A model generated the notes under the pieces. It did not search any database and was not told where the DNA came from. It was given only the letters and a program-made list of their open reading frames with translations. A DNA stretch of 64,000 nucleotides, from the NCBI GenBank assembly GCA_023052935.1, contig CM041295.1, positions 19,592,880 through 19,656,879 on the forward strand, written 5' to 3'. Positions 1-10,799 of this stretch are shown here, in pieces. Each line of letters begins with the position of its first letter. Position 1 is the first letter of the stretch. This DNA comes from Piezodorus guildinii (taxonomy: Eukaryota > Arthropoda > Insecta > Hemiptera > Pentatomidae). The translations under genes and the position numbers were made by a program.

Positions 1-270
1 AAAAGAAATAAGATATAATAGATTTATACTAGAATGAAAAAAAAAAAAAAAACAATAATAGATAATAATAATGGTTCAATAGATATAGAGATCATAGCTA
101 AATGTTATAGAAAAATATAAAATTTAATAAAAAATGAATAATATATTATTTATAAATATACATTGAATAATAAACACTGAATAGATGATGTGGGTTTCTA
201 CTTATACCAGTCGATAACAGTAAAAGATAAATATAACTGTAAATACATAGATTTAAATAAACTATTGATG

Positions 271-558
271 CTATTCATCGATGATAAATGCTCTTAGTTT
301 AAGAAAGTTCATAATATAATAATACAGCTGCTTATTTTTAATTATTTTTATATAGTGAATAATAGTATGGAATTGATTTTCTGATGAATTGTTTGCGTAT
401 GGGATACAGTGGTTTCTAATCGGACTATTAATAGGGCATTCTGCAAGTACGTGGTATAGTGTTTCATATTGCTTCCTATTACATAGTGTGCGTATTTCCT
501 TTGGGTTAATGTTATAGATGTGATTTTGATTGATAATTAGAATATAGAAAATTTTCAT
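271..558 (-). pseudogene. LINE ORF2 C-terminal fragment
   Basis: A 95-codon open stretch whose middle reads CNRKQYETLYHVLAECP. This resembles the Cys/His-rich tail (C...ET..H.x.EC) found after the reverse transcriptase domain in R1/Jockey-type LINE proteins. Only the tail is present; no polymerase or endonuclease motif lies upstream on this strand, so it is a truncated, probably dead copy. The clade cannot be fixed from so short a piece. Confidence 0.4.
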
Positions 559-1067
559 TTTGGTATAATAAATAATAATTTGTTATTTTATTGTAGTGGT
601 ACTGAATATGCGGAGGGGGAGGTGGCTTTCCCATCACGTTATTCTCAATTTCTGTTTATGTATAATAAACTATTAAGGAAGGTAAAAGAACTATTTATTT
701 AAGTATATTTTCTTTTTTTTAATGTAGCCGTTTCCAAAAACAAAATAAAGCTGAATGGTATGAGTGAGCTTGAGAGAAAAGGCAAGGAAGAAACTTTGCG
801 AGGAGGCTACGCAGAGTACACTATTCTACACCCGATTCCAGGGCTAGGGCCCAATAAAAGTGCTTCCACTCAACTTGTTAATAAAACTTTCAAATTGGAT
901 CTCCGCAGCTGATTTAATAGAAAGAAGGGAAGGAACTCAAATTTAACTGTATTCTTATTAAAAACTTATCGATAGATCCCAAGAGGTTATTGGTCATTCT
1001 TTTCAACAATATCAGCTAAATCATGATTTATATTGAGGATGTATAGTCGACTGTAGAAATATTATAG
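559..1067. other. Unassigned AT-rich sequence
   Basis: No coding region or repeat recognised. The part at 770-900 is less AT-rich than its surroundings but has no convincing long frame. Confidence 0.4.
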
Positions 1068-1112
1068 GTGGAATAGTCAGGAATCAGTCATTTTTTGAAA
1101 AGTTTTAATTTT

Positions 1113-1152
1113 GCCTACGTTTCAGCTCAAGCTTGTGAGACATCATCAGGGC
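1113..1152 (-). ncRNA. Hammerhead-ribozyme-like motif
   Basis: Read on the minus strand: stem I GCC, core CTGATGA, a stem II region containing CTCA/TGAG around an AAGCTT loop, core GAAA, then CGTA and GGC closing stem I. The order CUGANGA - stem II - GAAA - (N)UH - stem I is that of a hammerhead. Stem III is only the self-complementary ACGT, so it could form only between two molecules or in a longer transcript. An unpaired base separates CTGATGA from stem II. Activity is untested. Confidence 0.5.
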
Positions 1153-2096
1153 TACAAACATCAGAACAAAAAAGATACATATTAATATGGTAAGGAACAT
1201 TTTTTTGAATGTAGTGACAATGATAACATTTGAAATAAAACAGAAAATATACCAACATACTTAAATATTATAGATACAAATAATGATAATATGATAAACA
1301 ATCTGATGATGATAAGCATAAAAAGAAAACTTTAGACTTTAATATAGAAATAAAAAAAAATTATATATATTTATACACATCCATATGGAAAAAGATCAAG
1401 TGCCCGTCAATCATAACAGAAACTTTGTCAAACAGACAAAGAAATAATCTCTCCCTCGTATGCCAACATCTTCCGTCTCCTTAAGGTATAACTTTCTTAC
1501 TTTATTGTACAATTTGCTTGTGTAATTTATATTTTATTTACTGTATATTTATCTTTTCGTTTATAACACTTCTGGTTTTTATTTTAGTTATTTTTTTTTT
1601 TTTTTTTCTATATACCTCATGGATCTCTTACATACCTCAGATTCTAGTATTTATAATTTTCTGTTAAAAAAAAATGTGAGCCTTATTGTACATACGAGTA
1701 TAATGTTTTGTTTTTCCATTGTATAATTTTGTAAAACTTTTTAAAAACAAAGATAAGCTGTAGTACTTATATTTAGAGGGGAGGAAACCTTCAGGGTTTT
1801 TACATGAACCCCACCCCATACTACCTATGTTTATGGTTTTCCTCAGTTTATGCTTGGACATGGCTAAGTAATGGTACGTTTATAAATATATTTTTTTACT
1901 TCCATATTAAAGTCTAAAGTTTTGTTTTTATCCTTATCATCATCAGATCGTTTATCATATTATCATTATTTGTATGTATAATATTTAAGTATGTTGGTAT
2001 ATTTTATGTTTTATTTCAAATGTTATCATTGTCACTACATTCAACAAAGTTTTCGTAATCATATTAATATGTATCTCTTTTGTTCTGATGTTTGTA

Positions 2097-2136
2097 GCCC
2101 TGATGATGTCTCAGAAGCTTGAGCCGAAACGTTGGC
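2097..2136 (+). ncRNA. Hammerhead-ribozyme-like motif
   Basis: Mirror partner of the motif at 1113-1152. Stem I GCC/GGC, core CTGATGA at 2100-2106, stem II with CTCA/TGAG, GAAAC at 2126-2130, and a potential cleavage triplet GTT at 2131-2133. Confidence 0.5.
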
Positions 2137-2419
2137 AAATTTCAAAAAAATACTGATTCCTGATTAATTCATCTAAATCATGATTATTTCCATATCAATG
2201 TAAGATTTTTCTTCGTGTTGTTTCTTGCACGATCTCAGTTAGATTTCGGAGTATTTTCAAAATATGTTGTTAATACAGTGAACTGTACATTAAAACAACG
2301 AAGTTAAAGGTTGTGTTCAATTGTTTATTTACTTTCCGTAATCAAGATCTCCGGAATTTCCCGCCTCGGGTTTTATAAGAATTAGGAGAGTGGGGAAGAA
2401 GTAGAAAAATACTGCAAAT

Positions 2420-2690
2420 TATTACATAATGGTTTAATACATAAAGGTATAACTGTTTATATAGCTGTTTAAAGGCAATTAACTAATATGAAAGCAATAA
2501 ATAATTCAAAGGAAACCGGTCAATCACCACTGCTAAATTTAAAACAATATATCTCTGTTATTTCTTAACTGATTTCAATGATACTTTTTTCGTTTTGTAG
2601 AAAATAAATAAACAAGGTCACGCTATCCTTATTCTAAAACTCAATACATATTTTTTTCTGTGTCTTAAAAAAAAAACTGAATTATAGGCA
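2420..2690 (+). repeat. Unclassified dispersed repeat, copy 1
   Basis: This stretch recurs in inverted orientation at about 21855-22145. Shared landmarks include a GCTGTTTAAAGGCAATTAAC block, an ACTGAAATCGGTT-like block and a TTTTCGTTTTGTAGAAAATA block. A shorter piece may recur near 14755-14830. No coding content and no terminal repeats were found, so the class is unknown. Confidence 0.5.
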
Positions 2691-3384
2691 TATTTATAGG
2701 TAAAATATCATTTTTTTTTTATTCAAATTTTTCGATTTTCATTCAAATAAACTTTCCTGATTCAAGAACAATGTTTCTCTACCACTAATAATAACCGAGA
2801 TATCAGGGAATCACATCTCTTATAAGTTATCCACTTGACCATATAAAATTTATATTATTTATTTTATTTTTATTTTTAATAATTATCCGCGATTTATTGG
2901 CTGAAAAAAATAATAACTGTTTTCTCTACCCTAAAAAAAACCTGAGTTCTTGAATCGAATAATTTTTTAATTGCCCGCCATTTTAAAACTAAGCGGCTGT
3001 ATCAACGTCTATATGTGAGGAACTTTGTTGGATACGCTAGTATTTTTGTGCCGAGTTTCAAAATGATTTTTTTTTTATTCATTCTTCGGATTCTACGTAT
3101 CTTGAAACATTACCCCTGAAATTTTGAGGGAGACTCATTTCTTTTGATCGATAACAAAGGTTCATTATTGAAAATAATAAACCAGAAACAAAAAAAAAAT
3201 TAATCACAATGTAAATAAACACAAGCCATAGGAATTAAATAAGAATAATAACTAAACACACTAGGTATAAAGTATAAACAATTAAAACCAAAAATGAAAC
3301 AGTGAGTTAGTAATCTGAGTCATACATTGACATATAACATTATGCAACAAAATTATATAAGAAAAAAATATATAAACTTTTACA
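2691..3384. other. Unassigned AT-rich sequence
   Basis: No coding region, terminal repeats or match to other repeats in this window noticed. Several poly-A/T runs. Confidence 0.4.
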
Positions 3385-3620
3385 AGCCATGACGGGTCTT
3401 AGGCTAAGTACATATAGAGATTCTAACGGCCGTGCAATGAGGTGATTAGGCCTTGATCACGCTCAGCAGCCAATTTTTTTCCAAAATTTCGGTTACCTAC
3501 TTTATAGAGGCTGGGTCTGCCCCATACCCTAGGGTCGCCACCGGCTAAATTAACAGGAATCGAACCAATGACCTGGAGAACAGTAGTCTAGTGCTATATC
3601 CACTAGACCACGCCGTTCCC
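3385..3620 (-). mobile_element. tRNA-derived SINE, group A
   Basis: On the minus strand the head is a tRNA-like RNA polymerase III promoter: an A-box region GTGGTCTAGTGGATATAGCA followed by a degenerate B box (GGTTCGATTCC). The body matches the copies at 27830-28125 and 52930-53210, sharing the AGTACATATAGAGATT and GTGCAATGAGGTGAT stretches. SINEs are non-coding and use LINE machinery to move. Confidence 0.75.
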
Positions 3621-4194
3621 TCAAAATTATATACTAGAATGGCATATATAATATGACTTATATAATACAAAATTATAAATAAGAATGACATATATAATAC
3701 AAAATTATATACAAGAATGACAAAAAAATATTAGGTAAATTTAAAATAATTGTTGATTAAGCTGATAATTTTGACATGTGACATCTTAAATTAATATGTA
3801 TAAACAAATTGAATGTTTACCTAATGGATTAATTTATTGAAATTCTGTTGAATTGTTATAGTCTTGAAAATGTGGAAAAGACTCCGAAAAGTAAAAAAAA
3901 AAGATGTAAAAAAATGTTGAAAGAATAAAAAAGTTAATGGAAGTATAGAATGTATGTATATAAATATGTAAAAAATATAAAATATATACAAATGAATATA
4001 TAAAAAAAATAAAACCTGTATTAAAATCAATTGCCGATAATTTTTCTTGCTTTCGTACTATACTTGGAGTGGCGAAATCGATGCGAAAATGTCGTTATCA
4101 GTTTATTAACTTATGATAATATCACTGAAGCCTTTAGTCTTTATGTGCAATCATAAATGAGTTAATACATTAATTACAAACCTTTCCAAATTAT

Positions 4195-4316
4195 GAGGTT
4201 AACGGGTTTAATTTCCCAGTTGGAGGAGGTAGGTCCTACTTGGAGGGGATTTGATCCTCTCATACTTGGAGTATTAAACCTAGTGCTCTAAACCCTCGGC
4301 TCCAATAATCTTTCGT
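4195..4316 (-). repeat. tRNA-like SINE remnant
   Basis: The minus strand begins GGAGCCGAGGGTTTAGAGCA and contains a degenerate B box (GGATCAAATCC), the arrangement seen in the other tRNA-derived SINEs here. Only the head is recognisable. It is not a functional tRNA. Confidence 0.4.
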
Positions 4317-4744
4317 TATAATAATAGTCCCATTAAAACTCTTCACCATTTACATATTGAGTTAGTTTCCGTACATATTCCGTCACTCGGCGAAAAAAAT
4401 AGGATTAGTGGCCAAAATTATAAAAGTGATTAAAAATCAGTTTGTAAAATCAATTTAAGAACTTTCAAGTAAAGTTAAATGATAGTTAAAAAAAAAATAT
4501 ATATATATATATATATACTGCTATTGTTATGTTCAAATACAAACTAAAAAATATATTTGATCTTTTCTCCTTTATTTCATAATAATCAATAATATATATC
4601 TTATTATAAGAAAATACTTATATACCTTATATAGCTGTTACATTGTCTTTAATCCTTTATCTTTTAATAGCTTAAGTTATAAACGCGTTTTCTGATTCCC
4701 TTTCTTCATTGAATATTTTGTCAATTAAGTAGTAACCAAGGTGT

Positions 4745-5400
4745 CTAAAAAAATTATACTAAACAGGCGAGAGGTCCGGGAGAGTAGGACGGGTATAGCA
4801 GAATTTCAAATCTAAGCTCCAACAATTTTGGTGACATGTGGCCGAGCGAAGTCATGCAACAAAATGGGCTCATTGAAAATGACCAAAGATAGCTTCATTA
4901 TTGCCGATTTTTGATTGATTTAAAATTGTTACAATACGATTTAGCTTTGCTGATTTTTTAGGATTTAGAAGGATGTAGTGTATCAAACCAAATGAACCCT
5001 ATTAAACAGTAAACATTATTATTATTATATTTTTTTTTCGATTATTTAAGTACAATGGAAAATGCTGTGCTCTTCTTCTTTGTCGAGCCACTGTCCAGAG
5101 CGTCAACTGTTTTCACAAGTCATCACAAGTAAAAATTCTGGACCTATTTCTGTATTTTTGTTTCGGCATGTGCAGCACAAACTTTATAACGCTGTGTTTT
5201 GGGCGTTCGTTTAACGATTGTGTAACCCAACGGTCAAGGTTCTCATTGGCGGCCCAATTCCTAAGCTTAATTTTCCTGCAAGACATCCAAGAAGAAGTCC
5301 TTCCTCGAACTTCTTTATCTTCAAGCCTAAAGTCTCCTCCAAGTTTTTTGAACCACCGTCGAGCAGTGCACTAATTTGTATTGCGTTTAAACTTGTAAAA
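4745..5400 (-). pseudogene. Decayed mariner-family transposase
   Basis: Minus-strand translation shows, in order, a helix-turn-helix end (ARRWFKKLGGDFRLEDKE, about 5300-5350), a linker ending WVTQSLNERPKHSV (about 5190-5240), and after a break a catalytic-region remnant HDFARPHVTK (about 4830-4860) and, in another frame, YPSYSPDLSP followed by FFRHLGYYL (about 4750-4800). This is the mariner order of HTH, WVPHEL linker and D..D motifs. It has frameshifts and stops, and HDN has become HDF. It is a different subfamily from the four mariner copies at 6048, 24891, 32340 and 38848. Terminal repeats were not located. Confidence 0.6.
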
Positions 5401-5858
5401 CAAAATTATATTAAAATCACACTTTGACTTTTTAGTAAAGACTGTACTATTTCTAAGCAACGAAATGCTACAGAGGTAAACAAATATTATCGTTTGGGCG
5501 TAGATAGAGAAGTGTTGACATTCATACAAATGAATAATGCAGTGGACGTAAACAGTTTCTTATAGAGAGGGTAGTTTAGAGAAAACTCAGAATTCCACAT
5601 TATTTTCCTGACTACCCAGTATAATTAAAAATCTATAATTGCCAATAGAACAAAACTTTTTTTTTTCATGTTATGTATATAATATATAGTTACCAGGCAG
5701 ACAAATTATAATAATTTTATATCCATACACGAATTTAAATTAATTATGAAACATGTTACTTTTTAAAACGAAAAATCACCAATTAAGTGATGATAGTTTA
5801 AGGCAAAGCTAAGATCTAATTGGTGGCTGTAATTATAATTCACCACTTTCTATTTAAA

Positions 5859-5889
5859 TGCACGTTTCGGCTATTATGTCATCTTCAGG
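5859..5889 (-). ncRNA. Degenerate hammerhead-like motif
   Basis: Minus strand reads CTGAAGA, a short spacer, GCC-GAAACGTGC. The two core boxes are present, but stem II is weak and I see no stem I pairing, so it is probably inactive. Confidence 0.35.
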
Positions 5890-6047
5890 TTCAAAAACAA
5901 TTCTCTATCTGAAAGTACTAAATTTTAATTTCCTAACGATAACCATTCTCAGCATTTAAAAACTTATATATTAAAAATAATAATCGTTTAATTGTAATAG
6001 ATCAACATTATAAGACATAAATGTTATAATAAGAAAATTATAATCTA

Positions 6048-6949
6048 TTGGGGTTGTGTCACATGAAATGTCCGTTTTCAAGGTAAAGGAATTTTATTAA
6101 AAATACGATATGAAAACAAGATAATTTTATTCGAAGTATTTATCTTCTTTTTCTACACATTTTTCCCAACGTGACACCAACTTTTTTATCCCCGAAAACT
6201 CTGAGCTTTGAAGTGAAACAAAATCTGAAAACGCACTTTTCACTTGATCATCATTTTCAAAAAGTTTTCCTTTGACGAAGTTGTCTAAATTCCTGAACAG
6301 GTGGTAATATGTTGGAGACAAGTCGGGAGAATATGGTGGGTGCGGAAGAACTTCGTAGCCCAGTTCTTTCAATTTTTGCACGGTATGTTTTGAAACATGG
6401 GGTCTAGCGTTGTCACGAGTTACCCATGTATCGAGCTTTTTTACTTTCCCAATACACTTTATGTCTGGAAACGGTAGATGCACTTGCATTTAGTTGTACT
6501 GAGAGTCCTTTAACTGTTTGGTAGGGGTTTCCTTCTACTGTATGAGGACATCGTTGTCTATTACGGAAGGAGGTCATCCTCGGGGCAAGTTTTCCAAGTC
6601 GGTATCCCCAGCTGAAAACTTAGCAAAACAACGGCGAATGGTCCGTTCATTAACACTCCCTTCCCCAAAAGCCTTGCAAATATTTCTAGCGGCCACAGCT
6701 GCTGAATGGCCGAGTTTAAACTCGTACAAAAATATTACTTGAAAATCCTGTGTTTCCATGTTCATATTTGGAGGTATACTAAAAAGTAGGTAATTGATTT
6801 GGAAGCTAATGTTAATAATACATAGGTAGCGGATTAGTAACTGTTTACTTTAAATATCTAAACATTCGGAAGAAAACAACAGAGACCTGCAAAATCCTTT
6901 ATGTATTTTAGAAACTATAAAAACGGATATTTCATGTGAAACAACCCAA
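6048..6949 (-). mobile_element. Mariner element, copy A (internally deleted)
   Basis: A 902-bp element flanked by TA (6046-6047, 6950-6951), with ~28-bp terminal inverted repeats beginning TTGGGTTGT/TTGGGGTTG and including CACATGAAAT. On the minus strand the N-terminal helix-turn-helix (MNMETQDFQVIFLYEFKLGH..., 6574-6765) is followed out of frame by the catalytic end (6127-6489) with RDNARPH and YSPDLSPTYYHLF. The mariner triad is D..D34D. The first Asp region is deleted, and the last Asp, normally in SP(S/T)DYH, is Tyr here. A frame break near 6490-6570 separates the halves. It cannot encode an active transposase but keeps both ends, so it could in principle have been moved in trans. Confidence 0.85.
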
Positions 6950-6951
6950 TA

Positions 6952-7366
6952 TTAAGGATTAACGTAAAATTCTTTATAGTATAAAAAATATAACATGAAA
7001 TACAATAAAATAAATAAGACAGCAAAACAGAGAAAAACAGTAAATGGGACAAGACGATGTACCCATGTTTAACAAGGTTAATGCCTATATTAAAAATACA
7101 AAAGTTTATTTCATAAATACAGAAAAATTACTGATTCAAATTTTAAAATATGCACAATACCTTAAGGTGCATAAGTAATTCTACGAAAAATTTTATTTTA
7201 TGAAATTAATCTCAATAGGCGGAGGGGTGATAAAATAGTATAATAGCCAAACGTTGTGCATTTTAATAAAATTCGATAAATTGTAATTACAGCCTCCAAT
7301 TCTATAAAAGTCACTAATTTTTTTAAATAAATCTTAATAACCTGAGAACATTAAATATAATGTATC
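6952..7366. other. Non-coding sequence between mariner A and an L3 insertion
   Basis: AT-rich, with no frame recognised. It includes the right arm of inverted pair P4 (about 7235-7315). Confidence 0.4.
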
Positions 7367-7379
7367 TTATATACTGGGC

Positions 7380-7927
7380 GTCCCGGTTAAAGGTGGGAAA
7401 TGCGTGTTATTATTCAGTTGCTACGTTACTTAGTTAGCGGCTACTATCTTAAAACTTAAATATTAGAATTGATAAAACTATTATTCTTCCAACGGTTCTT
7501 TACGGATGTGAAACGTGGCCGCTTACTTTGAGGGATGAACAACGGCTTAAGGTTTTCGAAAATAAGGTATTGCGTAAAATATTTGGTCCGAAGAGAGATG
7601 AGGCCACTGGGGAGTTTGAAGGTTGCACAACGCGGAATTGCGGAACTTGTATCCTGTGAATATAATTGAGCTGATTGCATCGCGGAGACTCAAATGGGCG
7701 AGTAAAGTTGTTAGGCTCGATGACGAGCCGATTCCGAGAAAGTGTATATTTGCTGATCCGACTGGTAGGCGTCCGAAAGGTAGGCCGAAGCGGAGATGGG
7801 AGGATTGCGTTAAGGCCGATCTCGGGAGCTTGGGCTTGAATGGTGAACATTGGACGAGTCTGTGTAGGCGGAATTTAGTGGTATCGGCATCGAACCTTCG
7901 GGTTCACTAAGCCTATTATTATTATTA
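7380..7927 (+). mobile_element. L3 LINE, 5'-truncated insertion with target-site duplication
   Basis: The insert is flanked by a perfect 13-bp direct repeat TTATATACTGGGC (7367-7379 and 7928-7940), the target-site duplication. It encodes the C-terminal third of a LINE reverse transcriptase (thumb and connection region) with hallmarks VLYGCETW, LKVFENKVLRKIFGPKRDE, HNAELRNLYPVNIIELIASRRLKWASKVV and RRPKGRPKRRWEDCVKADLG. Frameshifts near 7450 and 7620 and stops make it a pseudogene. The 3' end is a TTATTATTATT simple repeat rather than poly-A, shared by all L3 copies here. The clade was not assigned. Confidence 0.85.
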
Positions 7928-7940
7928 TTATATACTGGGC

Positions 7941-8295
7941 TCAACTTGAAACAAAGCCTTTTTACCGCAACAACATCGGTAATGGGACCATAACTCATAA
8001 ACTACTTATCGGACCGACTTAGAACTTAGGCTGTAAGCTCCTTTAAGGTACAACATTAAACTTTAGGCAGATAGCTATCCTAAAAATATCATACTGCTTA
8101 AATTCAGAACTTGAGTTATGTTTATCGAGTGATACGGGATTAACATAATTCATAATATACAATTGCGCACGATTTTATGAATTTATATATTTGTGATTAT
8201 GGGATAGTAATAATAGCTAGTTTCAGTATTGAACTAATAGATGTGATGTATTTTAATCAATGCTTATGATAAATATGATAAAACAAAAATTATTT
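7941..8295. other. Unassigned sequence
   Basis: No feature recognised apart from its left edge, which is the right target-site duplication of the preceding LINE. Confidence 0.4.
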
Positions 8296-8299
8296 TAAT

Positions 8300-8905
8300 T
8301 ATTTATTGTACAACTCTATTGTACAACACATCTAGTAAATTGGCTAAAAGTAAATAGACATGAAGAGAAGCTACCTAACGGCAACACTCTAAAAATATTC
8401 TAAAGTAGAAGGTATCGAGGCCATCTTCTTCTCAGACGCTTTGGAGGATTATCAGGAATCGAAGTAAAAGATAGGATTGAAACTAGAGCATTAGAGTGAG
8501 AATGAAGTTTGTAATGAAAGGAATGATATCTACTTCGGGCCTTATCAGCAACATACGGAACAATAAGGTCTTTATGGATCAGTTTAATAATAGTTACAAA
8601 GTAAGGATTTTGGATTGTAGGGATTAGATACGGGAAAAATTTGATGGTTTAGTCCACATAGGCCGTATGATAGTCATGTAGATGAGGCTTTTGTAGTTAA
8701 GTGGAAGGTTAGAACGTTTGTCTAATAAGTATTGAAATAATCGAAAACGTCAAGAAGTTTCTTGTCGTTTCAGTCTTGTATGAGGGTTACAAGTAAGGCG
8801 TTTGTCAAGGTGGAGCCCTAGATATCGGATCTGTTCAACAGGAACTAGTGGAATGTTATTGAAGGACACTGTAGGGCAGGATGTCATAGGTTTTTTTTTT
8901 TGCCT
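8300..8905 (-). pseudogene. J1 Jockey-like LINE 3' fragment
   Basis: Minus-strand sequence matches the J1 family (best copy 15781-16710): PTVSFN..PLVPVEQIRYLGL, then the R..RQET region and the C-terminal IPDNPP.RLRRRWP block, followed by the family 3' end (CAGTTGTA-like, AATAAA). Frameshifts are frequent. It lies head-to-head with another J1 piece at 8935-9400. Confidence 0.7.
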
Positions 8906-8934
8906 TTCATAACTGTGCTAAAGCATCCCTTGAT

Positions 8935-9400
8935 AATAACCCGCTCATTTCTGTAGAAAAAACCAAACAAAACTAGGACTTCATACAAACAAAAGTCTTA
9001 CGAGACATGCACCAGATTATACAACATGAACGAAACAAACGTTCCAAAACTCTTACATACTACAAACCAATTATATTACCGTCATTAGGACATGGACATA
9101 TGGAATTCAGCTGTAAGGATCCACCAAACCATTGAATTCCCCCGCATCAAATTTTGAAATCTAAAATCCTTAGAAAAATCCGAAATACCCCTTACTTTGC
9201 CACTAATAAACCCATCCATAAAGACCTTAATATCCCATTAGTTGCAGGCTTAGTCAGAAATTGATACACCTCTTTTAATTCAAAACTAACAGCACACTCA
9301 AACTCACTAGATTGTACTCCCTCATCTCAATCACTTCCCGATAATCCTCCGAGGCAACTAAAAAACTATGACCTCGGAATATTCTGAATTAAATAAATAA
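8935..9400 (+). pseudogene. J1 Jockey-like LINE 3' fragment, highly decayed
   Basis: Plus-strand remains of J1: TYGIQL-like followed by SK..NSPASNFEI-type decay of the SNSSRIQSLQSKILRKI block, then NTPYFATNKPIHKDLNIPLVAGL and LPDNPPRQLK. Many stops are present. It is more diverged than the plus-strand J1 copies at 13130 and 15781, so likely older. Confidence 0.6.
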
Positions 9401-9855
9401 TTAAGTACTAGATAGGTATTAAGTTTATTGGCTATTATATATCTATAAGCCAAGGAGTTTGCCCATTTAGTGTTAGTGGTTGTTAGTATTAAATGATAAT
9501 ATTATAGATATAAATACATACTTATGACATAGTTACAAATAAATACATAAATGATATAAATGATAAGAGCATAAATATAAATGAATAGGCGAACTCTGAT
9601 TGCTTACTGGGACATCTTAGTAAATATTGTCACCTAAATTATGTGGATATGTCGTCTCCTTAAATATATATAGTTTTTAGAAAAAAAAAAAAGTTATTTA
9701 TCTTATTCTGATTATCGATATTTAAAATGTTTTCTAAGGATGACTGCTTACTGTTTTGAACAATGTAATTCACCAGGTAATATTCCCTTTCAATACTGAG
9801 TGTAGGACATTGCAGTAACAGGTCCTCTACGTTTTTGGTGATGTGTCATTGACAC
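9401..9855. other. Unassigned AT-rich sequence
   Basis: No frame or repeat match recognised. Confidence 0.4.
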
Positions 9856-10219
9856 TAGGGGTGGGCGTAATCGAATGACGATTATCAGATCATTCGATTA
9901 TTTCATTCATTCGAATTAATCGATTATCATTATTAATAGGATAAATCGGTTCGAAGAAGCGAATGATAATTCGAACTGAATTTTTAAACGATAATCGAGG
10001 GATTACAAAGGGTAGGGATAATCGAATGTTTTTTTTTTTTTTTTGCTCGTCACATAAATTATATGCACTTAGCCAGCTCAGCAATCGTATAGAGGTGAAT
10101 TGTGCCATATTATCTTTCAGAATACATATTAATCATTCCATTATGGAATCATTTGATTATTTAAATCATCAAAGTCCGATCATTCGATTATGACGATCAT
10201 CCAATTATGCCCACCACTA
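9856..10219. mobile_element. hAT-type miniature element (MITE)
   Basis: A 364-bp non-coding element with terminal inverted repeats TAGGGGTGGGC / GCCCACCACTA and imperfect 8-bp flanking duplications (ATTGACAC at 9848-9855, CTTGACAC at 10220-10227). The TAGGGGTGGGC end and 8-bp duplication are typical of hAT transposons. The interior is dense in TAATCGA/TCGATTA words, giving nested short palindromes. A close relative lies at 23541-23900. Any frames through it are by-products of the palindromic interior. Confidence 0.85.
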
Positions 10220-10227
10220 CTTGACAC

Positions 10228-10799
10228 CATCTACATTTTTCCCTGTTTTTATATTGAAAGTGGTTTTCTTATTTAAAATTTTAAGTATCTGATATTCTTA
10301 GTTGGCTAACAAGTCTTAGTTTATTTATATTAACATGATAATTTAAATAATCTGGCTGCTGAGGGCTGTTCAAGTTAAGAACAGTTATAAAATGTGGGTT
10401 GTATTTAGAGTTAAGAGTTCTATCAATGGCTATAGAGTAGAGATGTTTCTTAACTTTTTTTTTATTATTAAATGTTTTATATGAATGTGGTCCTATATCT
10501 CTATTACTATTGTTCATTCTGAAACAGATTGTAATATTTCTCAATAAATAAATATTAAATAATTAAAAAAAAAAGAAATATATTAAATGTTTATTGTTAA
10601 GTGAAAAATTCGGTTTTAGCTCTTCCTCAACATAATTATCTGCAGCTAATTTTCTTATTTTTGAGATCCAATTAAAACCTGTGTCTCTTTTTTGAGAGTA
10701 CAATGAAGTGCTACCTGTAGCTAGCTCCTTCACGCGACTTTTTCATACTTATTAACTATAGGTTTTTCAATATTAACAAAATATAGAGAGATATACAGT
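10228..10799. other. Unassigned AT-rich sequence
   Basis: An 87-codon minus-strand frame (10281-10544) includes FNNKKKVKKHLYSIAIDRTLNSKYNPHF. This vaguely resembles the extreme C-terminus of some LINE proteins, but I could not confirm it. Confidence 0.3.

Larger units (their letters stand above)
1068..2168. mobile_element. Palindromic hammerhead-bearing element P1 (Penelope-like?)
   Basis: Two arms of about 300 bp (about 1068-1385 and 1860-2168) are inverted copies of each other, with roughly 470 bp of non-matching AT-rich sequence between them. Each arm carries one hammerhead-ribozyme-like motif near its outer end, pointing outward (1113-1152 minus, 2097-2136 plus). Hammerhead motifs are known from Penelope-like retroelements, whose copies often carry inverted or tandem end repeats; that is the basis of the assignment. 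No reverse transcriptase or GIY-YIG nuclease remains in the centre. The arms differ by scattered substitutions and small gaps, so the element is not young. No target-site duplication was evident. Confidence 0.55.
5815..7315. mobile_element. Inverted hammerhead-type pair P4 enclosing a mariner
   Basis: Sequence at about 5815-5890 reappears inverted at about 7235-7315. Both share, in the same order, an AATTGGTGGCTGTAATTA-like block, an AAATGCAC block and a GGCTATTAT block next to a GAAAC-type core. The left arm holds a degenerate hammerhead motif (5859-5889, minus) and the right arm a more decayed one near 7245-7260 (plus). Between them lies mariner copy A. This resembles P1-P3, with a later DNA transposon inserted in the middle. 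Confidence 0.45.

Noticed and set aside
5168..5427. Two overlapping plus-strand frames
   Set aside because: They lie antisense to the decayed mariner HTH and linker, which explains the openness.
7500..7998. Minus-strand frames over the L3 copy
   Set aside because: The plus strand encodes recognisable LINE polymerase; the antisense frames are by-products. The same holds at 40662-41206, 61687-62085 and 56861-57286.
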